A stretch of DNA of 60,678 nucleotides from Paenibacillus naphthalenovorans (GTDB lineage: Bacteria > Bacillota > Bacilli > Paenibacillales > NBRC-103111), in contig NZ_FNDY01000029.1 of NCBI RefSeq assembly GCF_900099895.1, forward strand, positions 1-60,678. Reading direction: 5' to 3'. Of the stretch, positions 43,959-53,760 are shown in pieces (the first letter of the stretch is position 1; every line of letters begins with the position of its first letter). The notes under the pieces are model-generated. The model searched no databases. It saw only the letters and a list, made by a program, of their open reading frames with translations, and was not told where the DNA came from. The translations under genes and the position numbers were made by a program.

Positions 43959-43991
43959 TAGACTACCATATAGCTAGAGGAGGTGCGAACG

Positions 43992-44432
43992 ATGAAATTG
44001 CATGAGCTTACTTCTGCTCCTGGTTCACGCAGTTCCCGCAAGCGCGTAGGACGCGGTGTGGGCAGCGGTATGGGAAAAACGGCAACTCGTGGTCATAAAG
44101 GTCAAAATGCGCGTTCCGGCGGCGGTGTTCGTCCAGGATTTGAGGGCGGTCAAAATCCGCTTTATCGTCGCTTGCCAAAACGTGGATTCAACAACTATTT
44201 CCGTAAGGAATTTGCTGTTGTCAACGTTGAGGATTTGAACAAATTCGCAGCGGGTACGGAAGTTACTCCGGAGACTTTACTTGAATCCGGCATCGTGAAA
44301 AATCCAAGAGACGGTATCAAAATCTTGGGTAACGGTGAAATCACGGTTAAATTGAACGTTAAGGCCAACAAATTCTCCCAATCTGCGGTAGAAAAAATTC
44401 AGGCTGCAGGCGGTCAAACCGAGGTGATTTAA
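43992..44432 (+). CDS. rplO: 50S ribosomal protein L15
   Basis: L15 (146 residues) is a late assembly protein with a long basic N-terminal extension ([23 protein letters not shown]). ATG 43992 follows GAGGAGGTG. The stop overlaps the secY ATG by one base. Confidence 0.97.
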   Translation: MKLHELTSAPGSRSSRKRVGRGVGSGMGKTATRGHKGQNARSGGGVRPGFEGGQNPLYRRLPKRGFNNYFRKEFAVVNVEDLNKFAAGTEVTPETLLESGIVKNPRDGIKILGNGEITVKLNVKANKFSQSAVEKIQAAGGQTEVI

Positions 44433-45733
44433 TGTTTCGTACCATATCCAATATTATGAAAGTAGAGGATCTGCGCAAACGTATCATCTTCACCTTACTT
44501 GTGCTGATCGTCTACAGGATTGGTGCTTTTATTCCGGTACCTAACATCAACACGGACATTCTGAAGCTCCAAGACCAAGCCAGTCAAGGCGGCGTGTTCG
44601 GGTTGCTTAATACTTTTTCCGGCGGCGCTCTGTTCCAATTCTCCATCTTTGCGATGGGGATTATGCCTTATATCACGGCATCGATCATTGTGCAGCTGCT
44701 CTCTATGGATGTCATTCCCAGATTTGCACAATGGGCGAAAGAAGGAGAAGCAGGCCGAAAAAAGTTAGGGCAGATTACCCGTTACGGGACCATCGTGCTG
44801 GGCATCATTCAAGCGTTCGGACTTGCGATCGGTTTTAATCGTCTGTACACCGGACTGGTTATCAATCCGACATTTGCGACCTATGCTTTGATTGCTATCG
44901 TTCTCACGGCGGGCACTGCTTTTCTGATGTGGTTAGGGGAACAAATCACCGAGAATGGCATTGGAAATGGTATTTCCATTATCATCTTTGCAGGCATCGT
45001 AGCTGCCATTCCGACAAGTATACAGCAAATTTATCAAACGCAATTTGTTGATGCCGGCGGGGCGCTCTTCCTTAACTTAGTGAAACTCGTGATTATTGCG
45101 CTCGTGGTCATTGCATTGATTGCCGGTGTGATTTTCGTCCAGCAGGGCGTGCGTAAAATCCCTGTACAATATGCTAAGCGAGTGGTCGGGCGCAAAATGT
45201 TCGGAGGCCAATCGACGCATATTCCGCTCAAAGTTAACGCGGCGGGTGTCATTCCGGTTATCTTCGCGCTTTCGCTTTTGGTGTTTCCTCCGACAATTGC
45301 AAGCTTCTGGAGAGGCAATCCGGTTGCCGATTGGATTATCACGAATATGAGTTATACACATCCGCTTGGGATGGTGTTGTATGTTTTACTGATCATCGGA
45401 TTCACTTACTTCTACACCTTTGTACAGATTAACCCAGTACAAATGGCGGACCAGATGAAGAAGAACGGCGGCTATATCCCGGGAATTCGACCAGGCAAAA
45501 CGACATCGGCTTACCTGACGCGGGTAATGACAAGAATCACTTTGTCCGGCGCGCTTTTCCTGGCTGCCATCTCCATTCTTCCAATCATCTTTGGTGCATT
45601 GGCCGACTTGCCTCAATCCGTGCAGATTGGCGGCACATCCTTGCTGATCGTCGTCGGTGTAGGATTGGAAACGATGAAGCAAATCGAAAGCCAGTTAATC
45701 AAACGCCATTACAAAGGTTTCATTAACAAATAG
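44432..45733 (+). CDS. secY: SecY, translocon channel
   Basis: SecY (433 residues, about ten transmembrane helices) forms the protein-conducting channel with SecE and SecG. IGAFIPVPNI, the plug region FSGGALFQFSIFAMGIMPYI and the cytosolic loop with PGKTTSAYL are conserved. It starts in the rplO stop codon. A long hairpin separates it from adk. Confidence 0.97.
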   Translation: MFRTISNIMKVEDLRKRIIFTLLVLIVYRIGAFIPVPNINTDILKLQDQASQGGVFGLLNTFSGGALFQFSIFAMGIMPYITASIIVQLLSMDVIPRFAQWAKEGEAGRKKLGQITRYGTIVLGIIQAFGLAIGFNRLYTGLVINPTFATYALIAIVLTAGTAFLMWLGEQITENGIGNGISIIIFAGIVAAIPTSIQQIYQTQFVDAGGALFLNLVKLVIIALVVIALIAGVIFVQQGVRKIPVQYAKRVVGRKMFGGQSTHIPLKVNAAGVIPVIFALSLLVFPPTIASFWRGNPVADWIITNMSYTHPLGMVLYVLLIIGFTYFYTFVQINPVQMADQMKKNGGYIPGIRPGKTTSAYLTRVMTRITLSGALFLAAISILPIIFGALADLPQSVQIGGTSLLIVVGVGLETMKQIESQLIKRHYKGFINK

Positions 45734-45735
45734 TG

Positions 45736-45778
45736 AATAGGTACTGATAGCTGTTTTTCAAAGCTATCGGCACCTATT
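45736..45778 (+). other. 16-bp hairpin between secY and adk
   Basis: AATAGGT (45736-45742) pairs with ACCTATT (45772-45778); after one A-C mismatch CTGATAGCT (45744-45752) pairs with AGCTATCGG (45762-45770, one G-U). Loop 9 nt. No T-tract follows, so termination is unlikely. Confidence 0.65.
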
Positions 45779-45821
45779 GTGCTGTTAGCATCAAATGATG
45801 CGAGTAGGGGAGGAAATCGTG

Positions 45822-46472
45822 ATGAACATCATCTTTATGGGGCCTCCTGGTGCAGGTAAAGGTACCCAGGCGGAACGAATCGTTGACGAGTTTCAGATCC
45901 CGCATATTTCAACCGGTGATGCATTCAGGCTGGCGATGAAGCAGGAGACGCCGCTCGGGGTTGAAGCGAAGAAATATGTTGACCAGGGTTTGCTTGTCCC
46001 GGATGAAATTACGATCGGGATTGTTCGTGAAAGACTTGGGCAGCCTGACTGCAGTAAAGGATTTTTGCTTGACGGTTTTCCCCGGACCATCTCTCAAGCG
46101 GAGGCGCTGGATGGTATCGCGATATCGCTGGGTAAAAGCATCGAGCATGTGATTAACCTGAAAGTGGACCGGGATTTATTGCTTGCCCGTCTGACGGGTC
46201 GTAGAATTTGTAAATCTTGTGGAGCTACGTATCATATCTTGTTTAACCCTCCTGCACGTGAAAATGTTTGCGACAAATGTTCAGGTGAATTGTATCAACG
46301 TTCGGATGACAACGAAGAAAAAGTAGGGACTCGTTTGGACGAGTATATCAATAAAACCGCTCCGCTTTTGGAGTACTATCGTAACAAGGGAATATTGCGT
46401 GAGGTTAACGGTGAGCAAGAGATAAATACGGTTACTGCACAAATCAGTTCACTATTGCGAGGGCAAGCGTAA
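45822..46472 (+). CDS. adk: Adenylate kinase (zinc form)
   Basis: Adk interconverts ATP+AMP and 2 [14 protein letters not shown] is the P-loop and FLLDGFPRT the AMP-site segment. The lid carries C130, C133, C150 and C153, the structural zinc site of Gram-positive kinases. ATG 45822 follows GGGGAGGA; 216 residues. Its stop overlaps the map start, so the two are coupled. Confidence 0.97.
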   Translation: MNIIFMGPPGAGKGTQAERIVDEFQIPHISTGDAFRLAMKQETPLGVEAKKYVDQGLLVPDEITIGIVRERLGQPDCSKGFLLDGFPRTISQAEALDGIAISLGKSIEHVINLKVDRDLLLARLTGRRICKSCGATYHILFNPPARENVCDKCSGELYQRSDDNEEKVGTRLDEYINKTAPLLEYYRNKGILREVNGEQEINTVTAQISSLLRGQA

Positions 46473-47224
46473 TGATCATTTGTAAATCTGAAGCTGAATT
46501 GGAATTGATGCGGGAGGCTGGGCGGATTGTTGCGGAAACTCACCTGCTGCTTCAAAAACACATTCAGCCCGATATTACAACCAAAGAGCTCGATCAAATC
46601 GCTGAGGATTATATCCGAAGTCAGGGCGCAATTCCGTCTTTTAAAGGTTACAATGGTTTTTCCGGAAGTATCTGTGCTTCAGTCAACGATGAATTGGTTC
46701 ACGGCATACCCGGCAAAAGAAAGCTGAAGAATGGCGATATTATTAGTATCGACATCGGTGCGCAGTATAAGGGCTACCATGGAGATTCCGCTTGGACTTA
46801 CGGTGTCGGGACGATCTCCGACACGGCAAGGAAGCTTCTGGAGGTGACCGAAAGGTCGCTCTACGCAGGAATTGCCGAAGCCAAACCGGATGTCCGGCTG
46901 TACACGATATCTAACGCTATTCAGAGGTGCATTGAGAGTGAAGGTTTTTCGGTTGTCCGGGAGTATGTAGGACATGGGATTGGTACCGAGCTTCACGAGG
47001 AGCCTCAAATTCCGAACTACGGCCCGGCCGGTCACGGCCCGCGGCTAAAGCCCGGTATGGTGCTTGCGATCGAACCAATGGTCAATGTAGGGGAACGATA
47101 TGTTCGAACCTTGGAAGACAATTGGACGGTCGTCACGGTGGATGGCACACTGTGCGCTCATTTCGAGCATACCATAGCGATTACGGCAGACGGTTACGAA
47201 ATTTTGACGCTTCCCGGTAAGTAG
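46472..47224 (+). CDS. map: Methionine aminopeptidase type I
   Basis: Map removes the initiator methionine from nascent proteins. The pita-bread fold ligands appear in [30 protein letters not shown] and [21 protein letters not shown] is the substrate-site region. 250 residues; ATG shares a base with the adk stop. Confidence 0.96.
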   Translation: MIICKSEAELELMREAGRIVAETHLLLQKHIQPDITTKELDQIAEDYIRSQGAIPSFKGYNGFSGSICASVNDELVHGIPGKRKLKNGDIISIDIGAQYKGYHGDSAWTYGVGTISDTARKLLEVTERSLYAGIAEAKPDVRLYTISNAIQRCIESEGFSVVREYVGHGIGTELHEEPQIPNYGPAGHGPRLKPGMVLAIEPMVNVGERYVRTLEDNWTVVTVDGTLCAHFEHTIAITADGYEILTLPGK

Positions 47225-47232
47225 GCTTTACC

Positions 47233-47541
47233 ATGGAACCATCGAATATGCCTGTCATCGGACAAATCGTAAGGGTGAATCGGGGGCGTGATTCCGGGAA
47301 GTACGCCGTCATTATCGGCGTCGTAGACCAACGATACGTGTGGATTGCGGACGGCGGAAAACGGAAATTCGATGAACCCAAGAAGAAAAATATCATTCAT
47401 CTTGATCTCCTGCCGGCGGTCAGTTCGGAAGTAGCTGATAGTCTGCGTGAGACCGGACGTGTCACGAATGGCAAATTACGTTTTGCACTCTACAGCTATG
47501 TGGACAATTTATCTGAAGAAGCGCTAGAGAAAGGAGAATGA
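47233..47541 (+). CDS. KOW-domain RNA-binding protein (L14e-like)
   Basis: A 102-residue basic protein whose first half, [22 protein letters not shown], is a KOW motif like that of eukaryotic and archaeal L14e. Proteins of this kind lie between map and infA in many Firmicutes; the exact role is not established, though ribosome binding is plausible. The ribosome-binding site before ATG 47233 is weak, so translation is probably coupled to map. ATG 47248 is an alternative. Confidence 0.85.
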   Translation: MEPSNMPVIGQIVRVNRGRDSGKYAVIIGVVDQRYVWIADGGKRKFDEPKKKNIIHLDLLPAVSSEVADSLRETGRVTNGKLRFALYSYVDNLSEEALEKGE

Positions 47542-47543
47542 CT

Positions 47544-47762
47544 GTGGCCAAAGAAGATGTAATTGAAGTTGAAGGTACAGTGATTGAACCTCTTCCGAAT
47601 GCAATGTTTAAAGTGGAACTGGAGAACGGTCATAAGATACTTGCTCATGTATCCGGGAAAATCAGAATGCACTTTATCCGGATCCTGCCTGGTGATAAAG
47701 TGACGGTCGAACTCTCGCCTTATGATTTGACCAGAGGCCGTATAACCTATCGTTTTAAATAA
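47544..47762 (+). CDS. infA: Translation initiation factor IF-1
   Basis: IF-1 (72 residues) occupies the 30S A site during initiation. The OB-fold sequence [18 protein letters not shown] and [21 protein letters not shown] is standard. GTG 47544 is 8 nt from AAGGAGA; ATG 47538 touches that site and is rejected. Confidence 0.96.
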   Translation: MAKEDVIEVEGTVIEPLPNAMFKVELENGHKILAHVSGKIRMHFIRILPGDKVTVELSPYDLTRGRITYRFK

Positions 47763-47769
47763 ATGTAAT

Positions 47770-47971
<202 letters not shown>

Positions 47972-47987
47972 GGAGGTGCAGGTATAA

Positions 47988-48356
47988 ATGGCACGTATTG
48001 CTGGTGTAGACTTACCTCGTGACAAACGGGTAATCATCGCTTTGACTTACATTTTCGGTATCGGTAACACTACCGCTCAGAAGATTGTTGCTCAAACTGG
48101 TATTAATCCCGACACTCGCGTTCGCGATCTAACGGAGGATGAAGTAAGCAAAATCCGTGATGTGATCGACAAAACGTTGAAAGTGGAAGGCGACCTGCGT
48201 CGTGAAATCGCATTGAACATTAAGCGTCTCATCGAGATCGGCTGCTATCGTGGCGTTCGTCATCGCCGCGGCTTGCCTGTTCGCGGTCAACGGACGAAAA
48301 CAAACGCTCGTACGCGTAAAGGACCTCGTCGTACGGTAGCTAATAAGAAAAAATAG
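47988..48356 (+). CDS. rpsM: 30S ribosomal protein S13
   Basis: S13 (122 residues) contacts the 50S subunit and P-site t[17 protein letters not shown] and [20 protein letters not shown] are signatures. AAGGAGGTG lies upstream. Confidence 0.97.
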   Translation: MARIAGVDLPRDKRVIIALTYIFGIGNTTAQKIVAQTGINPDTRVRDLTEDEVSKIRDVIDKTLKVEGDLRREIALNIKRLIEIGCYRGVRHRRGLPVRGQRTKTNARTRKGPRRTVANKKK

Positions 48357-48375
48357 TAAAGGAGGTAACGCATAA

Positions 48376-48771
48376 ATGGCTAAACCAAAAAAAGTTGTTC
48401 GTACCAAACGTCGTGACCGGAAAAATATCGACTCCGGAGTGGCACATATCCGCTCCACGTTTAACAATACGATTGTCACTATTACTGACCCGCACGGAAA
48501 CGCGATTTCTTGGGCTAGTGCCGGTAATCTTGGCTTTAAAGGCTCGCGTAAAAGCACTCCGTTTGCTGCTCAAATGGCTGCCGAGTCCGCTGCGAAGGCT
48601 GCTATGGAGCATGGGATGAAAGCCGTTGAGGTTATGGTTAAAGGACCAGGCGCAGGCCGTGAAGCTGCGATTCGTTCCCTTCAAGCCGCAGGGCTCGAAG
48701 TTAACCTGATCAAAGACGTAACTCCGATTCCTCATAACGGTTGCCGTCCTCCAAAACGCCGTCGTGTCTAA
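48376..48771 (+). CDS. rpsK: 30S ribosomal protein S11
   Basis: S11 (131 residues) forms the 30S platform near the mRNA exit. [21 protein letters not shown] and [18 protein letters not shown] are conserved. AAAGGAGGT lies upstream. Confidence 0.97.
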   Translation: MAKPKKVVRTKRRDRKNIDSGVAHIRSTFNNTIVTITDPHGNAISWASAGNLGFKGSRKSTPFAAQMAAESAAKAAMEHGMKAVEVMVKGPGAGREAAIRSLQAAGLEVNLIKDVTPIPHNGCRPPKRRRV

Positions 48772-48801
48772 TTCAGGATTGCTAAGTACAAGTGGTATAT
48801 T

Positions 48802-48831
48802 TATCCAAAAGGTGAGAATACTATTTGGATA
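48802..48831 (+). other. Hairpin between rpsK and rpoA
   Basis: TATCCAAA (48802-48809) pairs with TTTGGATA (48824-48831) around 14 nt, without a T-tract. It overlaps the -35 of the candidate rpoA promoter. Confidence 0.5.
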
Positions 48832-48853
48832 GGCATACTGCACGTCTTATACG
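48825..48853 (+). promoter_or_regulatory. Candidate internal rpoA promoter
   Basis: TTGGAT (48825-48830), 17-nt spacer, TATACG (48848-48853), 47 nt ahead of the rpoA start. It could let rpoA-rplQ be made apart from the long ribosomal transcript. Confidence 0.42.
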
Positions 48854-48899
48854 TCTTAAGTTATCCAGAGGGAAACGACGTTTGAAGGAGGGTTAACCA

Positions 48900-49844
48900 A
48901 TGATCGAAATCGAAAAGCCGAAAATAGAAACCGTACATTCGAGCGAAGACGGCACCTACGGGAAGTTTGTAGTTGAGCCTTTGGAAAGAGGCTACGGGAC
49001 TACGCTGGGCAACTCTCTTCGCAGAATCCTGCTTTCGTCTTTACCGGGTGCGGCCGTATCATCCGTGCAAATCGACGGCGTTCTGCATGAGTTCTCCACG
49101 ATTCCAGGTGTTGTGGAAGATGTTACGGAGATCATCCTTAACCTGAAGGGGCTATCGTTAAAGATTCATTCTGACGAGGAAAAGGTTCTTGAGATCGATG
49201 CCGAAGGTGAAGGTACTGTTGTGGCTGGCGATATTCGCGGCGATAGCGATGTGGAAATTCTGAATCCGGATTTGCACATTGCTACGCTTGCCTCCGACGC
49301 CCGGCTTCATATGAGAATTCATGCGAACCGCGGCCGGGGATACGTACCGGCGGATAAGAACAAGCGCGAGGACCAACTGATCGGCGTGATTCCGATTGAT
49401 TCGATCTATACTCCGATCACCCGTGTCAATTACAGCGTGGAAAATACCCGCGTCGGTCAAGTCACCAACTATGATAAGCTAACCCTCGAAGTCTGGACCG
49501 ATGGAAGTATCAGACCCGAAGAAGCCGTGAGCTTGGGCGCAAAAATTTTGACGGAGCATCTGATGCTCTTTGTCGGATTGACCGATGAAGCCAAAGATGC
49601 CGAGATTATGGTAGAGAAGGAAGAGGACAAGAAAGAGAAGGTTCTCGAGATGACTATCGAGGAACTGGACCTTTCTGTGCGCTCTTACAACTGCCTGAAG
49701 CGTGCGGGTATAAATACGGTGCAGGAATTGATCACGAAAACGGAAGAAGATATGATGAAGGTTCGTAACTTGGGTCGTAAATCGTTGGAGGAAGTTCAGG
49801 AGAAGCTGGAAGAGCTTGGTCTTGGACTCCGCATGGAAGATTAA
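48900..49844 (+). CDS. rpoA: RNA polymerase alpha subunit
   Basis: The alpha subunit (314 residues, same as B. subtilis) forms the assembly platform. The N-terminal domain has [21 protein letters not shown]; after a charged linker ([10 protein letters not shown]) the C-terminal domain has [22 protein letters not shown], the UP-element-binding helices. GAAGGAGGG precedes the ATG. Confidence 0.97.
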   Translation: MIEIEKPKIETVHSSEDGTYGKFVVEPLERGYGTTLGNSLRRILLSSLPGAAVSSVQIDGVLHEFSTIPGVVEDVTEIILNLKGLSLKIHSDEEKVLEIDAEGEGTVVAGDIRGDSDVEILNPDLHIATLASDARLHMRIHANRGRGYVPADKNKREDQLIGVIPIDSIYTPITRVNYSVENTRVGQVTNYDKLTLEVWTDGSIRPEEAVSLGAKILTEHLMLFVGLTDEAKDAEIMVEKEEDKKEKVLEMTIEELDLSVRSYNCLKRAGINTVQELITKTEEDMMKVRNLGRKSLEEVQEKLEELGLGLRMED

Positions 49845-49892
49845 TTCTCAAACAAGCGAACGGTATTAATTCAACAGAAGGAGGTTGCACAC

Positions 49893-50258
49893 ATGGCATA
49901 CCAAAAGTTGGGTCGTGACTCCAGTGCGCGTAAAGCTTTGTTTCGTGACCTGGTAACCGACTTATTCATACATGAACGTATTCAAACGACGGAAGCGAAA
50001 GCGAAAGAACTTCGTTCGATCGCAGAGAAGCTGATCACTTTGGCCAAGCGCGGAGATCTGCATGCGCGTCGTCAAGTAGCTGCTTTCGTTCGCCGTGAAG
50101 CAGCGAACGACAATCAAGATGCCATTCAGAAGCTTTTCTCCGATTTGGCTCCTCGCTACGCAGAACGTCAAGGTGGGTATACCCGCATTTTGAAGCTGGG
50201 ACCTCGCCGCGGCGATGCAGCACCGATGGTTTACTTGGAACTTGTAGACCGGGCTTAA
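49893..50258 (+). CDS. rplQ: 50S ribosomal protein L17
   Basis: L17 (121 residues): [20 protein letters not shown] and the C-terminal [19 protein letters not shown] are signatures. GAAGGAGG precedes the ATG. It ends the ribosomal supercluster; a terminator follows. Confidence 0.97.
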   Translation: MAYQKLGRDSSARKALFRDLVTDLFIHERIQTTEAKAKELRSIAEKLITLAKRGDLHARRQVAAFVRREAANDNQDAIQKLFSDLAPRYAERQGGYTRILKLGPRRGDAAPMVYLELVDRA

Positions 50259-50274
50259 GAGAAAAAAGGATGGG

Positions 50275-50320
50275 AAAGGGTGGACGGGATCTTAGGATTC
50301 TGATGAAACCCTTTTTTTTG
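50275..50320 (+). terminator. Terminator after rplQ
   Basis: AAAGGGT (50275-50281) pairs with ACCCTTT (50308-50314), and the tract runs on as TTTTTTTT. Confidence 0.72.
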
Positions 50321-50364
50321 TAGTCAGGTAACGGTGAACGGAAATACGCACGGGAGGCTTGGCC

Positions 50365-51141
50365 GTGAGGAACATTTGCATGACCGTCAGCTATGACGGT
50401 ACCGCGTACAATGGATTTCAAACGCAGCCGGGGAAAAATACGGTTCAGGACCAGCTTGAGCATGCATTGCTGCGATTGACAGGCGAGGAACTGAAAATTA
50501 TCGCATCAGGCCGGACGGATGCAGGGGTTCATGCAAAGGGTCAAGTCATTAATTTCCATACTCATTCCCGCATACCCGTTGAACGCTTTTGCCTTGCGAT
50601 GAATTCATGGCTTCCGCGGGATATCCTTGTATGGGATGCAAAGCAGGTAGAGGATGGGTTTCACGCCAGGAAATCGGCAAAGCGAAAGACATATCGATAT
50701 ACGATACGCTGCGGCAAATATATCGATATATTCAGGAGTCACTTTGAGGTACATCATCCGGCCCCCCTCTGTGTCGAATCGATGCGTGACGGCTTAAAGC
50801 AGTTGATAGGGGAACATGATTTTACTTCTTTTTGTTCAACTAAAACGGTGGCTCAAAGCCATGTCAGGACGATTTATGATGCCTGGATCGAATGTGAGCC
50901 GATGGATACGGAGCTGCAGTCATTCGCTATGCATATCTATTTGACCGGTAATGGTTTTTTGTACAACATGGTACGAATTATCGTAGGAACGCTCATCGAT
51001 ATCGGAGAAGGCAAACGGTCAAGCTCTGAGATTCGAAGCATCCTGGAGGCCAAAGATCGTTCATTGGCAGGACCCACTGCAATGCCGCACGGTTTGATGT
51101 TATGGAAAGTTTTTTATGGTGAAGAGCCATTGCGGCCTTGA
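50365..51141 (+). CDS. truA: TruA, tRNA pseudouridine(38-40) synthase
   Basis: TruA isomerises U38-U40 in tRNA anticodon arms. The catalytic aspartate is D52 in ASGRTDAGVHA; FLYNMVRIIVGTL near the C-terminus is also conserved. GTG 50365 is 7 nt from GGGAGG; TTG 50359 is too close. 258 residues. The rplM promoter overlaps its stop codon. In B. subtilis three ECF-transporter genes precede truA; here they are absent. Confidence 0.95.
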   Translation: MRNICMTVSYDGTAYNGFQTQPGKNTVQDQLEHALLRLTGEELKIIASGRTDAGVHAKGQVINFHTHSRIPVERFCLAMNSWLPRDILVWDAKQVEDGFHARKSAKRKTYRYTIRCGKYIDIFRSHFEVHHPAPLCVESMRDGLKQLIGEHDFTSFCSTKTVAQSHVRTIYDAWIECEPMDTELQSFAMHIYLTGNGFLYNMVRIIVGTLIDIGEGKRSSSEIRSILEAKDRSLAGPTAMPHGLMLWKVFYGEEPLRP

Positions 51142-51166
51142 TTACTGCAGCTAAATGTAGTAAAAT
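51138..51166 (+). promoter_or_regulatory. rplM-rpsI promoter
   Basis: TTGATT (51138-51143), 17-nt spacer, TAAAAT (51161-51166). The -35 overlaps the truA stop. Confidence 0.72.
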
Positions 51167-51174
51167 ATCTAATG

Positions 51175-51240
51175 GTGTTTCTTGACTGGCTAACCCACGG
51201 CCCCGGGTCATGCAAACGACCATCCGACTATTAAACCTAT
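51175..51240 (+). promoter_or_regulatory. Probable L13 leader
   Basis: ACCCACGGCCCCGGGTCA followed by GCAAACGACC, with GGTC/GACC able to pair, resembles the Firmicutes L13 leader that precedes rplM. Position between promoter and gene fits; no covariance search was possible. Confidence 0.55.
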
Positions 51241-51287
51241 GAACATTAAAACGAATGTGATGAAGATAGATTTAGGAGGAACATTTC

Positions 51288-51725
51288 ATGCGTACCACAT
51301 ATATGGCGAAGCCAAATGAAGTTGAACGCAAATGGTACATCATCGACGCTACGGACAAGACGCTTGGACGTCTGGCCAGCGAAGCGGCAAGTATCCTGCG
51401 CGGCAAGCATAAGCCTCAATTCACTCCGCATGTTGACACCGGCGATTTCGTCATTATCATCAATGCAGAGAAAATCAACCTGACAGGTAAGAAACTGCAA
51501 AATAAAAAGTACTACCGTCACTCCTTGTATCCAGGCGGTTTGAAAGTAACTACCGCTGGAGATATGCTGAAGAACAAACCGGAGCGTATGCTGGAATTGG
51601 CAATTCACGGTATGCTTCCGAAGAATCGTTTGGGCAACCGTATTAAGCTGAAGCTTAAAGTATATGCCGGTTCGGAGCATCCGCATCAAGCACAACAACC
51701 TGAAGTTTGGGAACTTCGCGGTTAA
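51288..51725 (+). CDS. rplM: 50S ribosomal protein L13
   Basis: L13 (145 residues) is an early 50S assembly protein. [23 protein letters not shown] and [17 protein letters not shown] are signatures. ATG 51288 follows TAGGAGGA; ATG 51303 is possible but B. subtilis also begins MRTT. rpsI follows after 18 nt. Confidence 0.96.
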   Translation: MRTTYMAKPNEVERKWYIIDATDKTLGRLASEAASILRGKHKPQFTPHVDTGDFVIIINAEKINLTGKKLQNKKYYRHSLYPGGLKVTTAGDMLKNKPERMLELAIHGMLPKNRLGNRIKLKLKVYAGSEHPHQAQQPEVWELRG

Positions 51726-51743
51726 TAAAGGGAGGACTGTCTT

Positions 51744-52136
51744 GTGGCACAAGTACAATATTATGGCACCGGCCGTCGTAAGCATTCGGTAGCACGCGTA
51801 CGCTTGGTACCGGGTGAAGGCCGTATCATTATTAATAAGCGTAATTTGGACGATTACTTTGGTTTGGAGACATTGAAACTGATCGTAAAGCAGCCTCTGA
51901 ACCTAACGGATACATTGAACAAGTATGATGTATTGGTATTGGCGCATGGCGGCGGTATTTCCGGACAAGCCGGAGCCATCCGTCACGGTATTTCCCGTGC
52001 CCTGCTCAAAGTGGACCCCGAATATCGCGGTACTTTGAAAAAAGCTGGCTTCCTGACTCGTGACCCACGGATGAAAGAGCGTAAGAAATACGGCTTGAAA
52101 GCTGCTCGTCGCGCTCCTCAATTCTCGAAACGTTAA
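51744..52136 (+). CDS. rpsI: 30S ribosomal protein S9
   Basis: S9 (130 residues) reaches the P-site tRNA with its C-terminal tail, here ending [26 protein letters not shown] is the N-terminal signature. GTG 51744 follows GGGAGGA. Confidence 0.96.
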   Translation: MAQVQYYGTGRRKHSVARVRLVPGEGRIIINKRNLDDYFGLETLKLIVKQPLNLTDTLNKYDVLVLAHGGGISGQAGAIRHGISRALLKVDPEYRGTLKKAGFLTRDPRMKERKKYGLKAARRAPQFSKR

Positions 52137-52139
52137 TAT

Positions 52140-52799
52140 TTATCGTTGTAAGAAAAACCTCTCCATTTCACGGAGAGGTTTTTTGTATGATGATAAATAT
52201 CCGGTTAACCGGTCGTGGACGGTTGACGGATTGTGTTTCGGCTCGTAGTCCCAATCTTTACGCTCTACGCGGCGTGGATAGGAGATGTGAATGCCGGACA
52301 ATTTCAATTCATTGACGAGAGCCTTTCGGATCTCCTTGCATGCCGTCCAATAGTGATCGTCTTTAACCAAGCTTGTAACGGTATATTTAGCTCCAAGAGC
52401 ATTATTTTCTACATCCGGAATACCATATAGCTGCGGCTGCTCAACGGCCTGACCTTTGTCATCTAACAGGAACATCTGCGGCATCGTTGCGATAAGGCGT
52501 GTCGAAATAGCATGAACGGCTTTTTCAATGACCGCCGAGTCTGATTGGTCCTCAAAAATAATAAAAAACCCGGTAATCAAATCCTTCACCAAAGTCTGGG
52601 CACCGAAGCCTACGGCCAATCCGATCACCCCGGCACCGGCAATAATGGGGCCTACTTCCAAACCTACATTACTTAGACACATAAGGACGGCGATAATAAA
52701 CAACACATATCTGGGAAAGAGAGCAGCAGCGATTCAGCAGCAGATTAGGCTCCCAAAAACTCCAGCTCCAATACTTCTCCAGAGAATCAACGGTTTCAT
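52140..52799 (-). pseudogene. MscS-type mechanosensitive channel, degraded
   Basis: The reverse strand encodes a recognisable MscS core: YVLFIIAVLMCLSNVG and the pore helix AGAGVIGLAVGFGAQTLVKD, then FFIIFEDQ. Directly after FEDQ (about 52543) the sequence jumps to SDSAVIEKAVHAIS, a C-terminal region, so roughly 70-80 residues of the beta domain are missing. Upstream, the frame from ATG 52799 stops at TGA (52734-52736) after 21 codons. A stop plus an internal deletion indicate a pseudogene. The piece from 52706 might still be translated as a small membrane protein. Confidence 0.78.
52153..52186 (+). terminator. Terminator after rpsI
   Basis: AAAAACCTCTCC pairs with GGAGAGGTTTTT around ATTTCAC. 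It overlaps the 3' end of the reverse-strand mscS remnant. Confidence 0.88.
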
Positions 52800-52941
52800 A
52801 AGACAAGTCGTATCATACCTCCCAGTATAGAAATCTCTTCTAAATGTACTTGAATCAACCAATGGGTTCAAACTTCTTTTCACCGAAAAGGTCATAAGGC
52901 AATAAAATAGGATAAACGCCCATCGTAAAGAAAAATTTAAT

Positions 52942-52969
52942 TTGACAAAAAGTCATGAAGAGTTATAAT
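52942..52969 (+). promoter_or_regulatory. cysH-sat promoter
   Basis: TTGACA (52942-52947), 16-nt spacer, TATAAT (52964-52969). The leader of about 57 nt is too short for the S-box riboswitch that precedes cysH in B. subtilis. Confidence 0.8.
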
Positions 52970-53033
52970 AAAATTCAAATACAATAAAGCGCATTAACAT
53001 ACTCGGAATTATTTTATAGGAGGTACTTATATT

Positions 53034-53726
53034 ATGAATTTATTTGAAAAAGAAGAACTCATTCGTCAAGCCGCTGAAGAATATGAGAACAAGAGCCCTG
53101 AGGAACTTTTAGCCTTTGCGGTGGAAAGATTCCCGAATATTACGCTTGCCTGTAGTTTCGGGGCGGAAGATGTCGTACTTGTCGACCTGCTCCAAAAGAT
53201 TAGTCCGAAAACCGATATTTTCTATCTTGATACGAATGTGCATTTTAAAGAAACGTATGAGACCCGTGACCGTCTGCAGCAGCGTTATGGCGTAGAATTT
53301 GTACAAGTACTTCCAAAGCTCACCCTGGAAGAGCAAGCGCAGCAATACGGCGAAGAATTGTGGAAGAGCGATCCGACGCAATGCTGCAATATTCGTAAGG
53401 TGGATCCGCTCACCGATATACTTAAAAATTATGATGCATGGATTACGGGAATTCGCCGTGATCAAGCTCCTACACGTGCCAACGCCAAAAAAGTAGAGTA
53501 CGATGTGAAGTTCGGACTGGTCAAATTCAACCCGCTGGCAAGCTGGACATCCGAGGATGTATGGAATTATATCCGGAACAACAATATTATTTATAACCCG
53601 CTGCATGACCGCAACTACCCAAGTATCGGATGCGAGCACTGCACACGTCCGGTAGCACCAGGTGAAGACCCGAGAGCTGGTCGCTGGGCGGGCTTTGAGA
53701 AGACGGAATGCGGACTTCATAAATAA
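53034..53726 (+). CDS. cysH: Assimilatory APS/PAPS reductase
   Basis: CysH reduces adenylyl sulfate (or its 3'-phosphate) to sulfite. C117-C118 and C200/C203 form the [4Fe-4S] site of the APS-reductase type, and C226 in ECGLH is the catalytic cysteine. SFGAEDVV is the nucleotide-binding loop. 230 residues; ATG follows TAGGAGGT. sat starts 34 nt later, so the two enzymes that activate and reduce sulfate are made together. No APS kinase gene is seen, which favours APS as substrate. Confidence 0.94.
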   Translation: MNLFEKEELIRQAAEEYENKSPEELLAFAVERFPNITLACSFGAEDVVLVDLLQKISPKTDIFYLDTNVHFKETYETRDRLQQRYGVEFVQVLPKLTLEEQAQQYGEELWKSDPTQCCNIRKVDPLTDILKNYDAWITGIRRDQAPTRANAKKVEYDVKFGLVKFNPLASWTSEDVWNYIRNNNIIYNPLHDRNYPSIGCEHCTRPVAPGEDPRAGRWAGFEKTECGLHK

Positions 53727-53760
53727 AACAGAATTCTCGGACATAGGAGGAACGTAAAAA

